NCBI GenBank assembly: GCA_003551745.1
Contig: PUNI01000024.1
Coordinates: 1-15,627 of the forward strand
DNA: 15,627 nucleotides
Source: Paracoccaceae bacterium
GTDB taxonomy: Bacteria; Pseudomonadota; Alphaproteobacteria; Rhodobacterales; Rhodobacteraceae
Reading direction: 5' to 3'
Shown here: positions 1 to 9,334 of the stretch, in pieces
Numbering within the stretch: position 1 is the stretch's first letter
How the letters are laid out: every line of letters starts with the position of its first letter
Translations under genes and position numbers: made by a program
The notes under the pieces: model-generated
Databases searched by the model: none
The model's input: only the letters and a program-made list of their open reading frames with translations
What the model was told of the DNA's origin: nothing

Positions 1-2
1 CA

Positions 3-321
3 TGGCCGCCATTGGTCCGAGGACAATGCTCGAGCGGCATCGAGCACCGGCTCACCAAGCCGAACCAACGCTGCACAATCGGTGAGGTCGACCGGATGAA
101 CCGCACGATCAAGGACGCGAGCGTCAAGCGCTCCCACGAGGACAGCCACGACCGGTTGCGGGCGCATCTCGCCGACTTCCTCGCCGCCAAGAATCCCGCA
201 CGCAGGCTCGAGACCCTGAGCGGCCTCACGCCCTGTGGATACCGCTGCAAGGTCTGTACCTCACAGCCGGACAGACCCATCGTAACCCCGATCCGCCAGA
301 TGCTTGGGACTGAACACCCGT
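3..321 (+). pseudogene. IS481-like transposase, decayed C-terminal fragment
   Basis: The reading frame open from the left edge encodes the end of an integrase-fold (DDE) transposase of the IS481 type. Recognisable pieces are GIEHRLTKPN, RMNRTIKDASVKR, the stretch around LRAHLADF, ARRLETLSGLTP and RQML. The usual family motif is NGQVERMNRT, in which E is the third catalytic acid; here it reads IGEVDRMNRT, so that acid is replaced by D. Near the end the expected GLNT terminus appears only in the next frame (about 307-318), which implies an extra base around 300-306. Several other residues conserved in my memory of the family are also changed (AYNFARR is AKNPARR here). The fragment lacks its N-terminus within the window and is best read as an inactive scar. 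No terminal inverted repeat could be identified with confidence. Confidence 0.75.
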
Positions 322-472
322 CTCGTCGCGCAGCTAGGTGTCTGGGTTCTCCTCCACCGGCGCCAGCCGGCATGGCCAGCCGATAAACCTCGAAGGATTG
401 CGGACCGCTTGTTCCGATTCGGCGACGACAAGCCGCGAGGTGGCGGCCGCTATCGCTCGACTCACGACAAGC
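322..472. other. Intergenic stretch with no recognisable gene
   Basis: This 151-base stretch between the transposase scar and the stop codon of the complex I subunit gene shows no family-like protein in any frame and no structural RNA. It may include leftover insertion-sequence end DNA, but no inverted repeat partner is visible in the window. Confidence 0.5.
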
Positions 473-784
473 TCAGTGCGTCCAGGCGCCGCGGCGATCG
501 GTGGCGAAGTTCTCGCCGTAGCCGCGGGGGCGGAGGTTGGGCTTGCGGGCCTTCGGCTGCAGCACGATGAAATCGATGCCGTGCTCGCGGGCGTAGTGCT
601 CGGCGGCCTCCTGGCTGTCGAAGCGGAGCCGCACCTGGCTGTCCATGTCGCCGGAACTCGTCCAGCCCATCAGAGGGTCAACGGCACGCGGCGCGGCGGG
701 CGAGAACTCCAGAACCCACTCCTTCGTGCGGGCACCGCCGGACTGGGTCGCGGTCTTCGACGGGCGATAGATGCGGGCACGCAC
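473..784 (-). CDS. NDUFS4-like complex I accessory subunit (ETC complex I subunit family)
   Basis: The product is a 103-residue protein of the NDUFS4/AQDQ family, a supernumerary subunit that sits on the peripheral arm of NADH:ubiquinone oxidoreductase in alphaproteobacteria and mitochondria. Landmarks are [15 protein letters not shown] near the N-terminus, KEWVLEF, the signature [11 protein letters not shown], the segment VRLRFDS, and the C-terminal run from RPRGYGENF to RRGAWTH. I chose the GTG at 782-784 because a GGAG Shine-Dalgarno (complement of 795-798) lies 10 bases upstream and the protein then begins directly with the family's ARIYRP start. ATG codons at 820 and 853 are in frame but have no ribosome site and would add an unrelated arginine-rich leader. 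It is a single gene, divergent from uvrB. The family call is firm; its presence in this organism's complex I is inferred. Confidence 0.9.
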   Translation of the reverse strand: MRARIYRPSKTATQSGGARTKEWVLEFSPAAPRAVDPLMGWTSSGDMDSQVRLRFDSQEAAEHYAREHGIDFIVLQPKARKPNLRPRGYGENFATDRRGAWTH

Positions 785-909
785 GGGTCGCTGGCTCCTT
801 TCCGCTCTCTGGTCAGACATATCGCGCGGCGCAGCGCCCGGTGCAAGGGCCATGGCTTGAAGGCGCGGCGCAAACCCGCATCTATGATCGGATCAGCGCG
901 GAGACCCCG

Positions 910-3074
<2,165 letters not shown>

Positions 3075-3078
<4 letters not shown>

Positions 3079-3584
3079 GCGCCGGGCGGGGGGACCGCCG
3101 CCGCGGCGGAAGCCCGTTCTACCGGCCCGTGCAGCCCGTCCCAGGCTCCGGGCTGGAGCGCGAGGCCGAGGACGCGGGCGGGATTGGTGGGCGGCGGCAT
3201 CTCGACCCCGGCCAGCCGGCGGAAGCCGAAGCGGCCGTAATAGGGCGCATCGCCCACCAGCAGCGACCGCTCCCAGCCCAGGGCCCGCGCGCGGTCGAGA
3301 CTGTCGCCGATCAGCCAGGCGCCCAGCCCCTCGCCCTGGCGGGTGGGGTGCACCGCGACCGGGCCGAGGAGCAGCACGGCCTTGTCGGCGATGCGCACCG
3401 GCCAGTGCCGGATCGCCGCCACCACCGCGCCATGGTCGCGCAGCAGCAGGCACAGCGCGGCCACCGGCGCCACCCCGTCGCGCAGCCGGTAGGAGGACAG
3501 CGCCTCGCGCCCCGGGGCGAAGCAGAGGTCGTAGAGCGCCTCCACCTCCCACCCGTCCGCCGCCGTCTCCTGCGCGAGATCCAC
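3075..3584 (-). CDS. GNAT-family N-acetyltransferase
   Basis: This 169-residue protein has the GNAT fold. Strand beta-4 with the acetyl-CoA loop appears as [19 protein letters not shown] (roughly residues 70-88), where the Q/R-x-x-G-x-G/A signature is RQGEGLG, followed by the helix [16 protein letters not shown]. The later [16 protein letters not shown] is typical of the YhbS-like branch, in which the segment Y-Y-x-R-F-G-F is conserved. The substrate cannot be read from the sequence. The start is the GTG at 3582-3584; its ribosome site is only a purine-rich GGGGGCGGCG stretch, so the start is less certain than the call. The stop codon lies within the same CTAG as the uvrB stop, and the gene diverges from the flavin reductase-like gene. 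Confidence 0.85.
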
Positions 3585-3604
3585 CGCCGCCCCCGGTTTT
3601 ACGC

Positions 3605-3633
3605 TGGCGGGGCCGGTAGCACGCGGCTAGGTC
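3605..3633 (+). promoter_or_regulatory. Weak sigma70-like promoter for the flavin reductase-like gene
   Basis: A -10-like TAGGTC at 3628-3633 is preceded by 17 bases and a poor -35-like TGGCGG at 3605-3610. The site lies in the only gap between two divergent genes, 24 bases before the start codon at 3657. The match is weak. Confidence 0.25.
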
Positions 3634-3656
3634 GGGGGCAAACGAGGGAGACACCC

Positions 3657-4262
3657 ATGTTCTATCGACCGGCCGAGGGTCACGGCCTGCCCCGCAATCC
3701 GTTCAACGCCATTGTTGCGCCGCGCCCGATCGGCTGGATCTCGACCCGGGGCGCAGACGGCGCGGAGAACCTCGCGCCCTATTCCTTCTTCAACGCCGTC
3801 GCCTATGTGCCGCCGCAGGTGATGTTCGCCTCGACCTCGGCCAAGCCCGACCGCGGCGACACCAAGGACAGCGTCGCCAACATCCGCGAGACCGGGGTCT
3901 TCTGCGTCAACGTGGTGGAATACGCCGCGCGCGAGGTGATGAACGCCTCCTCGGGCCCCTGGCCGCGCGAGACCGACGAGTTCGCCCATGCCGGCATCGC
4001 CCGGGCGCCCTGCCACGAGATCGCCTGTTCGCGCGTGGCCGACGCGCCGGCAAGCCTCGAATGCCGCCTGACACAGATCGTGACCCTGCTGGGCGAGAGC
4101 AATTTCCTGGTTCTGGGGGAAGTCGTGGGCGTGCATCTGCGCGACGACTGCCTGGTCGAGGGCCGTTTCGACGTCACCCGGTTCCGGCCCGTCGCCCGGC
4201 TGGGCTACATGGATTACGCCGCCGTCTCGGACGTCTTCGCGATGCAGCGGCCGGAAACCTGA
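3657..4262 (+). CDS. Flavin reductase-like FMN-binding protein
   Basis: The 201-residue product belongs to the flavin reductase/DIM6-NTAB (FMN-binding split-barrel) family. The N-terminal half carries the family pattern: a short lead-in, then NPFNAIVAPRPIGWIST at about residues 15-31, NLAPYSFFNAV at about 40-50, and a segment with DRGDTKDSVANI around 65-76. These segments form the FMN-binding barrel. Members reduce flavin with NAD(P)H for partner monooxygenases or act as flavoproteins of unknown role; the partner cannot be told here and no monooxygenase is adjacent. The ATG at 3657 has a strong GAGGGAG at 3644-3650, 6 bases upstream, which fixes the start. In-frame sequence further upstream is antisense to the acetyltransferase and has no family similarity. 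The gene is divergent from the acetyltransferase and 86 bases ahead of the amidohydrolase. Confidence 0.9.
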   Translation: MFYRPAEGHGLPRNPFNAIVAPRPIGWISTRGADGAENLAPYSFFNAVAYVPPQVMFASTSAKPDRGDTKDSVANIRETGVFCVNVVEYAAREVMNASSGPWPRETDEFAHAGIARAPCHEIACSRVADAPASLECRLTQIVTLLGESNFLVLGEVVGVHLRDDCLVEGRFDVTRFRPVARLGYMDYAAVSDVFAMQRPET

Positions 4263-4280
4263 GGCGGGCCGCCGCGCGCG

Positions 4281-4309
4281 TTGCGTGTGCCGGCCGCGTC
4301 GCCTAGGGT
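4281..4309 (+). promoter_or_regulatory. Sigma70-like promoter for the amidohydrolase run
   Basis: TTGCGT at 4281-4286 and TAGGGT at 4304-4309 are separated by 17 bases, the optimal spacing, and lie 39 bases before the amidohydrolase start. Both hexamers match the sigma70 consensus only partly, but the pair occupies the only gap upstream of the gene run at 4349-8855. Confidence 0.45.
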
Positions 4310-4348
4310 CGCCGGGCAGGACGTATCTCCGGCCGCAGGAGTGGATCG

Positions 4349-5809
4349 ATGTGTTTCGCGTGCAATGCTCCGGCCGAGGCAAAGGCTGCCGGAATCTCGC
4401 CCTGCCACTGCGGGGCACCCTATACCCAGGCCGCCTTCCGCCGCATCGAGGCCGATCTCAACCGCCGGCAGATGCTCGGCGGCAGCGCCGCCGTGCTGGG
4501 GCTCTTTGCCGGATTCGGCCTCGCCCCGCGTCCGACGCGCGCGCAGACGCCGGGCCGGCCGCTGCTGCTGACCAATCTGCGGTATTTCGACGGCATCGAG
4601 CCGGCGATGCTGGAGGGCCGCGATATCCTGATCGAGGGCGGCCGGATCAGTGCGCTGCCTGCGGCGGGCACGGGGCCGGACGACGCCGAGGTGATCGACT
4701 GTGGCGGCCGGGCGGTGATTCCCGGGCTGATCGACGCGCACTGGCACAGCACGCTGGTGGCCGTCAGCATGGTGGCGGCGGCGACGCAGGACATCGGCTT
4801 CATCCATCTGATGGCGGGGCGCGAGGCCGGGGCGACGCTGATGCGCGGCTTCACCACCGTGCGCGACGTGGGCGGGCCGGCGTTCGGGCTGAAGATGGCC
4901 ATCGACCGCGGCGTGGTCGAGGGGCCGCGGATCTTCCCGTCGGGCGCGATGATCTCGCAGACGGCGGGGCACGGCGATTTCCGCTTCCTGCACGAACTGC
5001 CGCGCTTTCCGGACACGCCGCCCTCGAACATCGAACGCCAGGGCGTCGCGCTGATCGCCGACGGCGCCGACATGGTGCTGCGCGCCACCCGCGAGCAGCT
5101 GATGAAGGGCGCGAGCCAGATCAAGATCATGGCCGGCGGCGGCGTCTCGTCGCTCTACGACCCGCTCGACACCACCCAGTACACCGAACGCGAGATGCGC
5201 GCCGCGGTGGAGGCCGCCGAGGACTGGGGCACCTATGTCTGCGCCCATGTCTACACCCCCGGCGGCATCCGCCGGGCGGTCGCGGCCGGCATCAAGTCGA
5301 TCGAGCACGGCCAGCTCGCCGACGAGGAGACGGTGCGGCTGATGGCCGACGCGGGGGTTTGGTGGTCGATCCAGCCCTTCCTGGCCGACGAGGACGCCAA
5401 CCCCAAGGAGGATCCGGTTCAGCGCGCCAAGCAGCTCGAGGTCGCCGAGGGCACGGTGCGCGCCTTCGAACTGGCGCGCACCCACCGCGTGCCGCTGGCC
5501 TTCGGCACCGACATCCTCTTCAACCCCGCCGGCACCGCCAGCCAGGGCCGGCAGCTGGCCAAGTTCGCCCGCTTCATGTCGCCGCTGGAGGCGCTCTCCA
5601 CCGCCACCGGCCGCGCCGGCGAACTGCTGGCCCTCTCCGGGGCGCGCGCGCCCTATGACGGCCGCCTTGGCATCATCGCCGAAGGCGCGCTCGCCGATCT
5701 GCTGGTGGTCGACGCCGATCCCGAGGCGGGACTAGACTGGCTCGACACCCCGGCCGACAGCCTGCGCCTGATCATGAAGGGCGGGCGCATCCACAAGGAC
5801 ATGCTGTGA
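4349..5809 (+). CDS. Tat-exported metal-dependent amidohydrolase
   Basis: This 486-residue enzyme belongs to the amidohydrolase superfamily, in the branch of imidazolonepropionase-like and Xaa-Pro dipeptidase-like hydrolases. Metal ligands are visible in the expected order: HWH at 131-133 after GLID, a lysine at 259 in IKIMAGGG (likely carboxylated bridging lysine), His300 in CAHVYTP, His320 in SIEHGQL and Asp388 in FGTDIL. The C-terminal strand returns with LADLLVVDADP and MKGGRIHK. An N-terminal leader of about 38 residues holds Cys2, Cys5, Cys19 and Cys21 (CFAC and CHC). A twin-arginine signal follows: RR at 39-40, then a hydrophobic run and probable cleavage after Ala65. The start ATG has AGGAG at 4337-4341, 7 bases away. 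The stop overlaps the next start by one base. The substrate is unknown; amide or peptide-like bonds are an inference from the family. Confidence 0.9.
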   Translation: MCFACNAPAEAKAAGISPCHCGAPYTQAAFRRIEADLNRRQMLGGSAAVLGLFAGFGLAPRPTRAQTPGRPLLLTNLRYFDGIEPAMLEGRDILIEGGRISALPAAGTGPDDAEVIDCGGRAVIPGLIDAHWHSTLVAVSMVAAATQDIGFIHLMAGREAGATLMRGFTTVRDVGGPAFGLKMAIDRGVVEGPRIFPSGAMISQTAGHGDFRFLHELPRFPDTPPSNIERQGVALIADGADMVLRATREQLMKGASQIKIMAGGGVSSLYDPLDTTQYTEREMRAAVEAAEDWGTYVCAHVYTPGGIRRAVAAGIKSIEHGQLADEETVRLMADAGVWWSIQPFLADEDANPKEDPVQRAKQLEVAEGTVRAFELARTHRVPLAFGTDILFNPAGTASQGRQLAKFARFMSPLEALSTATGRAGELLALSGARAPYDGRLGIIAEGALADLLVVDADPEAGLDWLDTPADSLRLIMKGGRIHKDML

Positions 5810-6582
5810 TGGCGGTGAAAACGGGAGCCCGCCGGCGGCGGGGACGCGCCGCGGCAGCCCTCGCGGCGGCATTTCTGGCGGCGAGCGGGCTGGCGATGCC
5901 GGCGGCGGCGCAGTCGGGTGGCGACACGGTCTTCCAGATCACGCCCTATGCCTGGGCGACGGGGCTCGGCGGCAGCCTTGGCCTGGGCGCGCGCAAGATC
6001 GAGTTCGACAAGTCGTTCCGGGACGTCCTGTCCGATCTCGACGGCGCCTTCTTCCTGTCGGCCTTCGCCCGTCACGAGCGCCTGGTGTTCCTCGGCGATC
6101 TGAGCTGGTCGTCCTCGTCACGCGCGGGCGTGCTGCCGGCGCCGGCTCCGGTGCGGGCGCGCGGGCGGCTGCGGCAGACGTCGCTGACGCTCGCGGCAGG
6201 CTACCGCGTGATTGAGGCGCCGGGCCCGACCGTCGATCTGCTCGGCGGCCTCCGGCACTGGCGCATCGAGGCGAGCGCCTCCGCGCCTGCGCTCGGCTTC
6301 AGCGAAACGCGCCGGGCGAACTTCACCGATCCGATCCTCGGCGTCCGGCTCAATGCGCCGATCGCACCGCGCTGGTCGAGCATCCTCTATGCCGACATCG
6401 GGGGCTTCGGCGTCGGATCGAGGCGCAGCGGCCAGGTCCTCGCCACGGTCAACTATGCGGTGTCGAGCGACGTGTTCCTCTCGGCCGGGTTCCGGCATCT
6501 CGAGGTCGACTATCGCAGCGGCGGCCTGCGTGTGGACACGCGGCTGTCCGGCCCGCTGATCGGCGCCAGCTTCCGGTTCTGA
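5809..6582 (+). CDS. Outer-membrane beta-barrel protein, function unknown
   Basis: The 257-residue product has a Sec signal peptide: RRRRGR at 8-13, an alanine-rich core, and probable cleavage after the AAA at residues 32-34. The mature part consists of alternating hydrophobic strands and ends in a terminal phenylalanine (ASFRF), the usual BAM-recognition end of outer-membrane barrels. The start of the mature domain (ITPYAWATGLGG, then FRDVLSDLDGAFF and a segment like RLVFLGDLSWSS) resembles a widespread family of uncharacterised barrels with a PY-W-x-x-G-x-x-G opening. The ATG at 5809 shares its A with the TGA of the amidohydrolase, and a GTG sits just before it at 5806, so translation is probably coupled. 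It may be a porin-like channel or a structural barrel; no ligand can be inferred. Confidence 0.8.
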   Translation: MAVKTGARRRRGRAAAALAAAFLAASGLAMPAAAQSGGDTVFQITPYAWATGLGGSLGLGARKIEFDKSFRDVLSDLDGAFFLSAFARHERLVFLGDLSWSSSSRAGVLPAPAPVRARGRLRQTSLTLAAGYRVIEAPGPTVDLLGGLRHWRIEASASAPALGFSETRRANFTDPILGVRLNAPIAPRWSSILYADIGGFGVGSRRSGQVLATVNYAVSSDVFLSAGFRHLEVDYRSGGLRVDTRLSGPLIGASFRF

Positions 6583-6696
6583 GACCCTTTCCGAGGCCCC
6601 GACCGAGATCCAACCGTGACCCGACCGCCGATCGACATCCCACCGCCGTCCACGGTTACTGCGCTGCCCTGACGGCCTGCGAACGGAGACAGCATC
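6583..6696. other. Intergenic gap before the Ntn hydrolase gene
   Basis: These 114 bases carry the ribosome site GGAG (6685-6688) of the next gene. No convincing promoter hexamer pair or hairpin terminator is seen, so read-through from the upstream pair of genes is possible. Confidence 0.4.
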
Positions 6697-7752
6697 ATGC
6701 ATCTGCCCCGCGCCCTCGCCCTGTCCGCCGCCCTGTGCCTGCTCGCCGTGCCCGTGGCCGAGAGCTGCACCCGCGCCGTCTATCTCGGCCCAGAGGACCG
6801 CATCCTCACCGGCCGCAGCATGGACTGGAAACTGCCGATGGTCTCCAACCTGTGGGTGTTCCCGCGCGGGATGGAGCGTGACGGCGCGGCCGGCGAGCGC
6901 TCGGCCACATGGACGGCAGACTACGGCAGCCTGATCGTGACCGGCTACGACATCGCCACCGCCGACGGCATGAACGAGGCCGGGCTGGTGGCCAACCTGC
7001 TGTGGGAGGTCGAGGCGACCTACCCGGAGGATGACGGAGAGACCCCGCGCGTCTCGCTGTCCGTCTTCCCGCAATACCTGCTCGACCGCTTCGCGACCGT
7101 GGCCGAAGCGGTCGAGAGTCTGCGCGCCGACCCGGTCCTCGTCGCCGGCGGCGAGGTGCCGGTGGGCCCGCCGGGGCGGCAGGCCACGGTGCACATCTCG
7201 CTGTCGGATGCCAGCGGCGACAGCGCCATCATCGAGTTCGTCGACGGCGAGATGGTGATCCATCACGACCGCGCCTATCAGGTAATGACCAACGAGCCCA
7301 CGTTCGAGGACCAGCTCGCCATTCTCGAATACTGGAGCGCCGTGAACCCGCGCGAGTTCCTGCCCGGCACCGTGCGCGCCTCGGACCGTTTCGTGCGGGC
7401 AAGCTTCTACATCAACGCGGTGGTGCAGAGCGACGAGCCCCGCATCGCGGCCGCCTCGGTGTTCAGCGTGATCCGCCAGGTCTCGGTGCCCTGGGGTATA
7501 TCCATCGCCGACCAGCCGAATCTCTCGACCACCCGCTGGCGCGTGGTGGCCGACCAGAAGGACCTGCGCTACCATGTCGAATCCGTGATCTCGCCCAGCA
7601 TCTTCTGGGTCGATCTTGACCGTCTCGACCTCTCCGAAGACGCGCCGGTGATGATGCTCGACCTCGGCACCGACATGGAGCGCATCCTCTCCGGCGAGGT
7701 GTCGGCGTCCTTCGAGCCCGCCGAACCCTTCGCCTTCCAGCCTGCAGATTGA
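6697..7752 (+). CDS. Exported Ntn hydrolase, choloylglycine hydrolase/penicillin V acylase family
   Basis: This 351-residue protein is a linear-amide C-N hydrolase of the conjugated bile acid hydrolase/penicillin V acylase family. A signal peptide spans about residues 1-23 and removal just before Cys24 (VAES then CTR) would expose the catalytic N-terminal cysteine, as the mechanism requires. Other family residues are in place: Arg40 and Asp43 in GRSMDW, Asn199 in MTNEPTF, and Arg231/Arg234 in SDRFVRA. The gene has GGAG at 6685-6688, 8 bases ahead of the ATG. Gram-negative members with signal peptides often hydrolyse penicillin V or N-acyl homoserine lactones in the periplasm. Which substrate applies here is not visible. 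The gene's end overlaps the antiporter start by 4 bases. Confidence 0.9.
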   Translation: MHLPRALALSAALCLLAVPVAESCTRAVYLGPEDRILTGRSMDWKLPMVSNLWVFPRGMERDGAAGERSATWTADYGSLIVTGYDIATADGMNEAGLVANLLWEVEATYPEDDGETPRVSLSVFPQYLLDRFATVAEAVESLRADPVLVAGGEVPVGPPGRQATVHISLSDASGDSAIIEFVDGEMVIHHDRAYQVMTNEPTFEDQLAILEYWSAVNPREFLPGTVRASDRFVRASFYINAVVQSDEPRIAAASVFSVIRQVSVPWGISIADQPNLSTTRWRVVADQKDLRYHVESVISPSIFWVDLDRLDLSEDAPVMMLDLGTDMERILSGEVSASFEPAEPFAFQPAD

Positions 7753-8855
7753 ACGTGCCGTCCCAGACATCGAAACCCCTGCCGGCCCCGCTGTGGACCG
7801 CGCTGGCGCCGCTCCTTACCCTCGGCTTCGTGGCGGCGGTGCATGTGATCTGGGACGGTCACTTGCCGGGGCTGCTGATCCTGCCGGCGGTGGTTCTGCT
7901 GCTGGCCGCGGTCTTCGCCGCCGTGCACCATGCCGAGACGGCGGCGCATCGGCTGGGCGACCCCTATGGCGCGATCCTTCTCGCGGTGGCGGTGACGATC
8001 ATCGAGGTGGCGCTGATCGTCTCGGTGCTGCTGAAGGCGCCGCCTGGCACCTCGGAGATCGCCCGCGACACGGTCTTCGCGGCGATCATGATCGTGCTCA
8101 ACGGGATCGTCGGTCTCTGCCTGCTGATCGGCGGCGTGCGCCACTTCGAACAGGGCTTCCAGGCCCGCGGCGCCACCGGCGCGCTCGGCGTCCTCGCCAC
8201 CGTCGCGGTGCTGGCGCTGGTCCTGCCCAACTTTACCCTCGCCGCACCCGGGCCGGTCTACGCGCCGCCGCAACTGATCTTCGTGGCGGTCGTGTCGCTG
8301 GCGCTCTACGGGGTGTTCCTCTTCGTGCAGATGGTCCGCCACCGGGCAGATTTCCGCGACCCCACCGACGACCTCGAGCACGACGGCCCGCGGCCCGACG
8401 CGCGCAGCTTCCGCACCGCCCTGGTGCTGCTGCCGCTGGCGCTGGTGGCCGTGGTGGCGCTGGCCGAGACCCTCGCCCCGGTGGTCGAGGGGGCAGTGGC
8501 GCGCGCCGGCCTGCCGGCCGCGCTGGTGGGCGTGGCCATCGCCATGGTGGTGCTGATGCCGGAGGGCACGACGGCGCTGCGCGCGGCCCGGGCCAACCGG
8601 CTGCAGACCAGCCTCAACCTGGCGCTCGGCTCGGCTCTGGCCTCCATCTGCCTGACCATCCCGACGGTGGCGATCCTGTCGCTGGCGCTTGGCCAGCCGC
8701 TGGCGCTGGGGCTCGACGCGGAGCACATCGTTCTGCTGGTCCTCTCGCTCTTCATGGCCACGCTGACGCTGGCGACGGGGCGCACGACGGTGCTGCAGGG
8801 AGCGATCCATCTGGTGATCTTCGGCGCATTCATCGTCATCGCCGCGGTGCCGTGA
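7749..8855 (+). CDS. ChaA-like calcium/cation:proton antiporter
   Basis: The 368-residue integral inner-membrane protein belongs to the CaCA (cation/Ca2+ exchanger) superfamily, ChaA type. It has about ten to eleven hydrophobic segments split into two inverted halves by a polar loop around residues 200-220 (HRADFRDPTDDLEHD). The two alpha-repeats are visible: GDPYGAILLAVAVTIIEVAL at about 74-93 and the matching PEGTTALRAARANRLQTSLN in the second half, each with a conserved acidic residue for ion binding. The first available start is TTG at 7749, giving a 4-base overlap with the preceding stop; GTG at 7755 is an alternative, and neither has a strong ribosome site, which suggests translational coupling. 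Expected role is Ca2+ or Na+/K+ extrusion in exchange for protons. Confidence 0.9.
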   Translation: MNVPSQTSKPLPAPLWTALAPLLTLGFVAAVHVIWDGHLPGLLILPAVVLLLAAVFAAVHHAETAAHRLGDPYGAILLAVAVTIIEVALIVSVLLKAPPGTSEIARDTVFAAIMIVLNGIVGLCLLIGGVRHFEQGFQARGATGALGVLATVAVLALVLPNFTLAAPGPVYAPPQLIFVAVVSLALYGVFLFVQMVRHRADFRDPTDDLEHDGPRPDARSFRTALVLLPLALVAVVALAETLAPVVEGAVARAGLPAALVGVAIAMVVLMPEGTTALRAARANRLQTSLNLALGSALASICLTIPTVAILSLALGQPLALGLDAEHIVLLVLSLFMATLTLATGRTTVLQGAIHLVIFGAFIVIAAVP

Positions 8856-8861
8856 CGCGCG

Positions 8862-8882
8862 GGCCGGGCACGCTGCCCGGCC
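8862..8882 (+). terminator. Perfect 9-bp GC hairpin after the antiporter gene
   Basis: GGCCGGGCA (8862-8870) and TGCCCGGCC (8874-8882) form a perfect stem with a CGC loop, seven bases after the antiporter stop. There is no T-tract, so it may be a weak terminator or an mRNA-stabilising end. Its apex closely resembles the hairpin at 9336-9358. Confidence 0.5.
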
Positions 8883-8897
8883 GTCGGCAGCCCTGAC

Positions 8898-8911
8898 TTG
8901 ATGCAGGTCAA
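8898..8911 (+). promoter_or_regulatory. FNR/FnrL-type operator
   Basis: TTGATGCAGGTCAA is a near-perfect match to the FNR/CRP-superfamily half-site arrangement TTGA-N6-TCAA, close to the FnrL and Dnr/NnrR consensus used by Rhodobacterales for oxygen or nitric-oxide control. Its centre (8904.5) is about 28 to 32 bases upstream of a possible -10 (TGCGAT, 8932-8937). A start near 8944-8946 would therefore place the site near -41, the class II activator position. The gene controlled would be the AhpD-like CDS at 8968. Confidence 0.7.
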
Positions 8912-8967
8912 GGCCGGCCCGCCGGCGGCCATGCGATGCGGCCGCGACCCAGCGCAAGGAGCCGCCC

Positions 8968-9309
8968 ATGGACTACCCCGCCTTCATCGCCGCCACCCGC
9001 GACCAGAGCCGCACCCTCGCCCGCGCCCTGCCGGAAGCCATGAAGGGCTTCGGGTCGCTGTCGAAGGCCGTCAAGGAAGGCGGCACGCTGGGGATCAAGG
9101 AAAAGGAGTTCGTGGCCCTCGGCATCTCGGTCGCGGTGCGCTGCGACCCCTGCATCGCCTTCCACGTCGAGGCGCTGATGAAGGCCGGCGCGACCCGCGA
9201 GGAGCTGGCCGACGTGCTGGCGATGTGCATCCAGATGGGCGGCGGCCCGGCGGTGATGTACGCCGGCAAGGCGCTGGACTGCTGGGACCAACTCGCCGCA
9301 AAGAGCTGA
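8968..9309 (+). CDS. AhpD-like / carboxymuconolactone decarboxylase family protein
   Basis: The 113-residue all-helical protein belongs to the carboxymuconolactone decarboxylase (CMD)/AhpD-like family. The signature redox motif C-x-x-C-x-x-x-H is Cys59, Cys62 and His66 in RCDPCIAFH, typical of peroxidase-like thiol proteins of the AhpD type rather than of true decarboxylases. The rest is typical: KEFVALGISVAV before the motif, then ALMKAGATREELADVLAM. The ATG has AAGGAG at 8956-8961, 6 bases away. The gene stands alone, with an FNR-type operator upstream and hairpins on both sides. A role in peroxide or nitrosative thiol chemistry under low oxygen is inferred from motif and operator; the electron partner is unknown. 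Confidence 0.9.
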   Translation: MDYPAFIAATRDQSRTLARALPEAMKGFGSLSKAVKEGGTLGIKEKEFVALGISVAVRCDPCIAFHVEALMKAGATREELADVLAMCIQMGGGPAVMYAGKALDCWDQLAAKS

Positions 9310-9313
9310 CCGA

Positions 9314-9327
9314 GGGGCGCTTGCCCC
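9314..9327 (+). terminator. Short GC hairpin after the AhpD-like gene
   Basis: GGGGC (9314-9318) pairs with GCCCC (9323-9327) around a 4-base loop, four bases after the stop codon. It is the first of two hairpins in the 59-base gap and has no T-run. Confidence 0.35.
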
Positions 9328-9334
9328 GCGCTGC

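Noticed and set aside
3129..3656. N-terminal extension of the flavin reductase-like gene by 176 codons
   Set aside because: The extension is antisense to the acetyltransferase and lacks similarity; a strong ribosome site fixes the start at 3657.
6697..6768. Lipoprotein signal at Cys24 of the Ntn hydrolase
   Set aside because: The sequence before the cysteine (AES) is a poor lipobox, and Cys24 is the expected catalytic N-terminal nucleophile.
7569..8969. A 466-codon minus-strand frame opposite the antiporter
   Set aside because: It is rich in Q, R, H and D from the complement of membrane codons and has no motifs.
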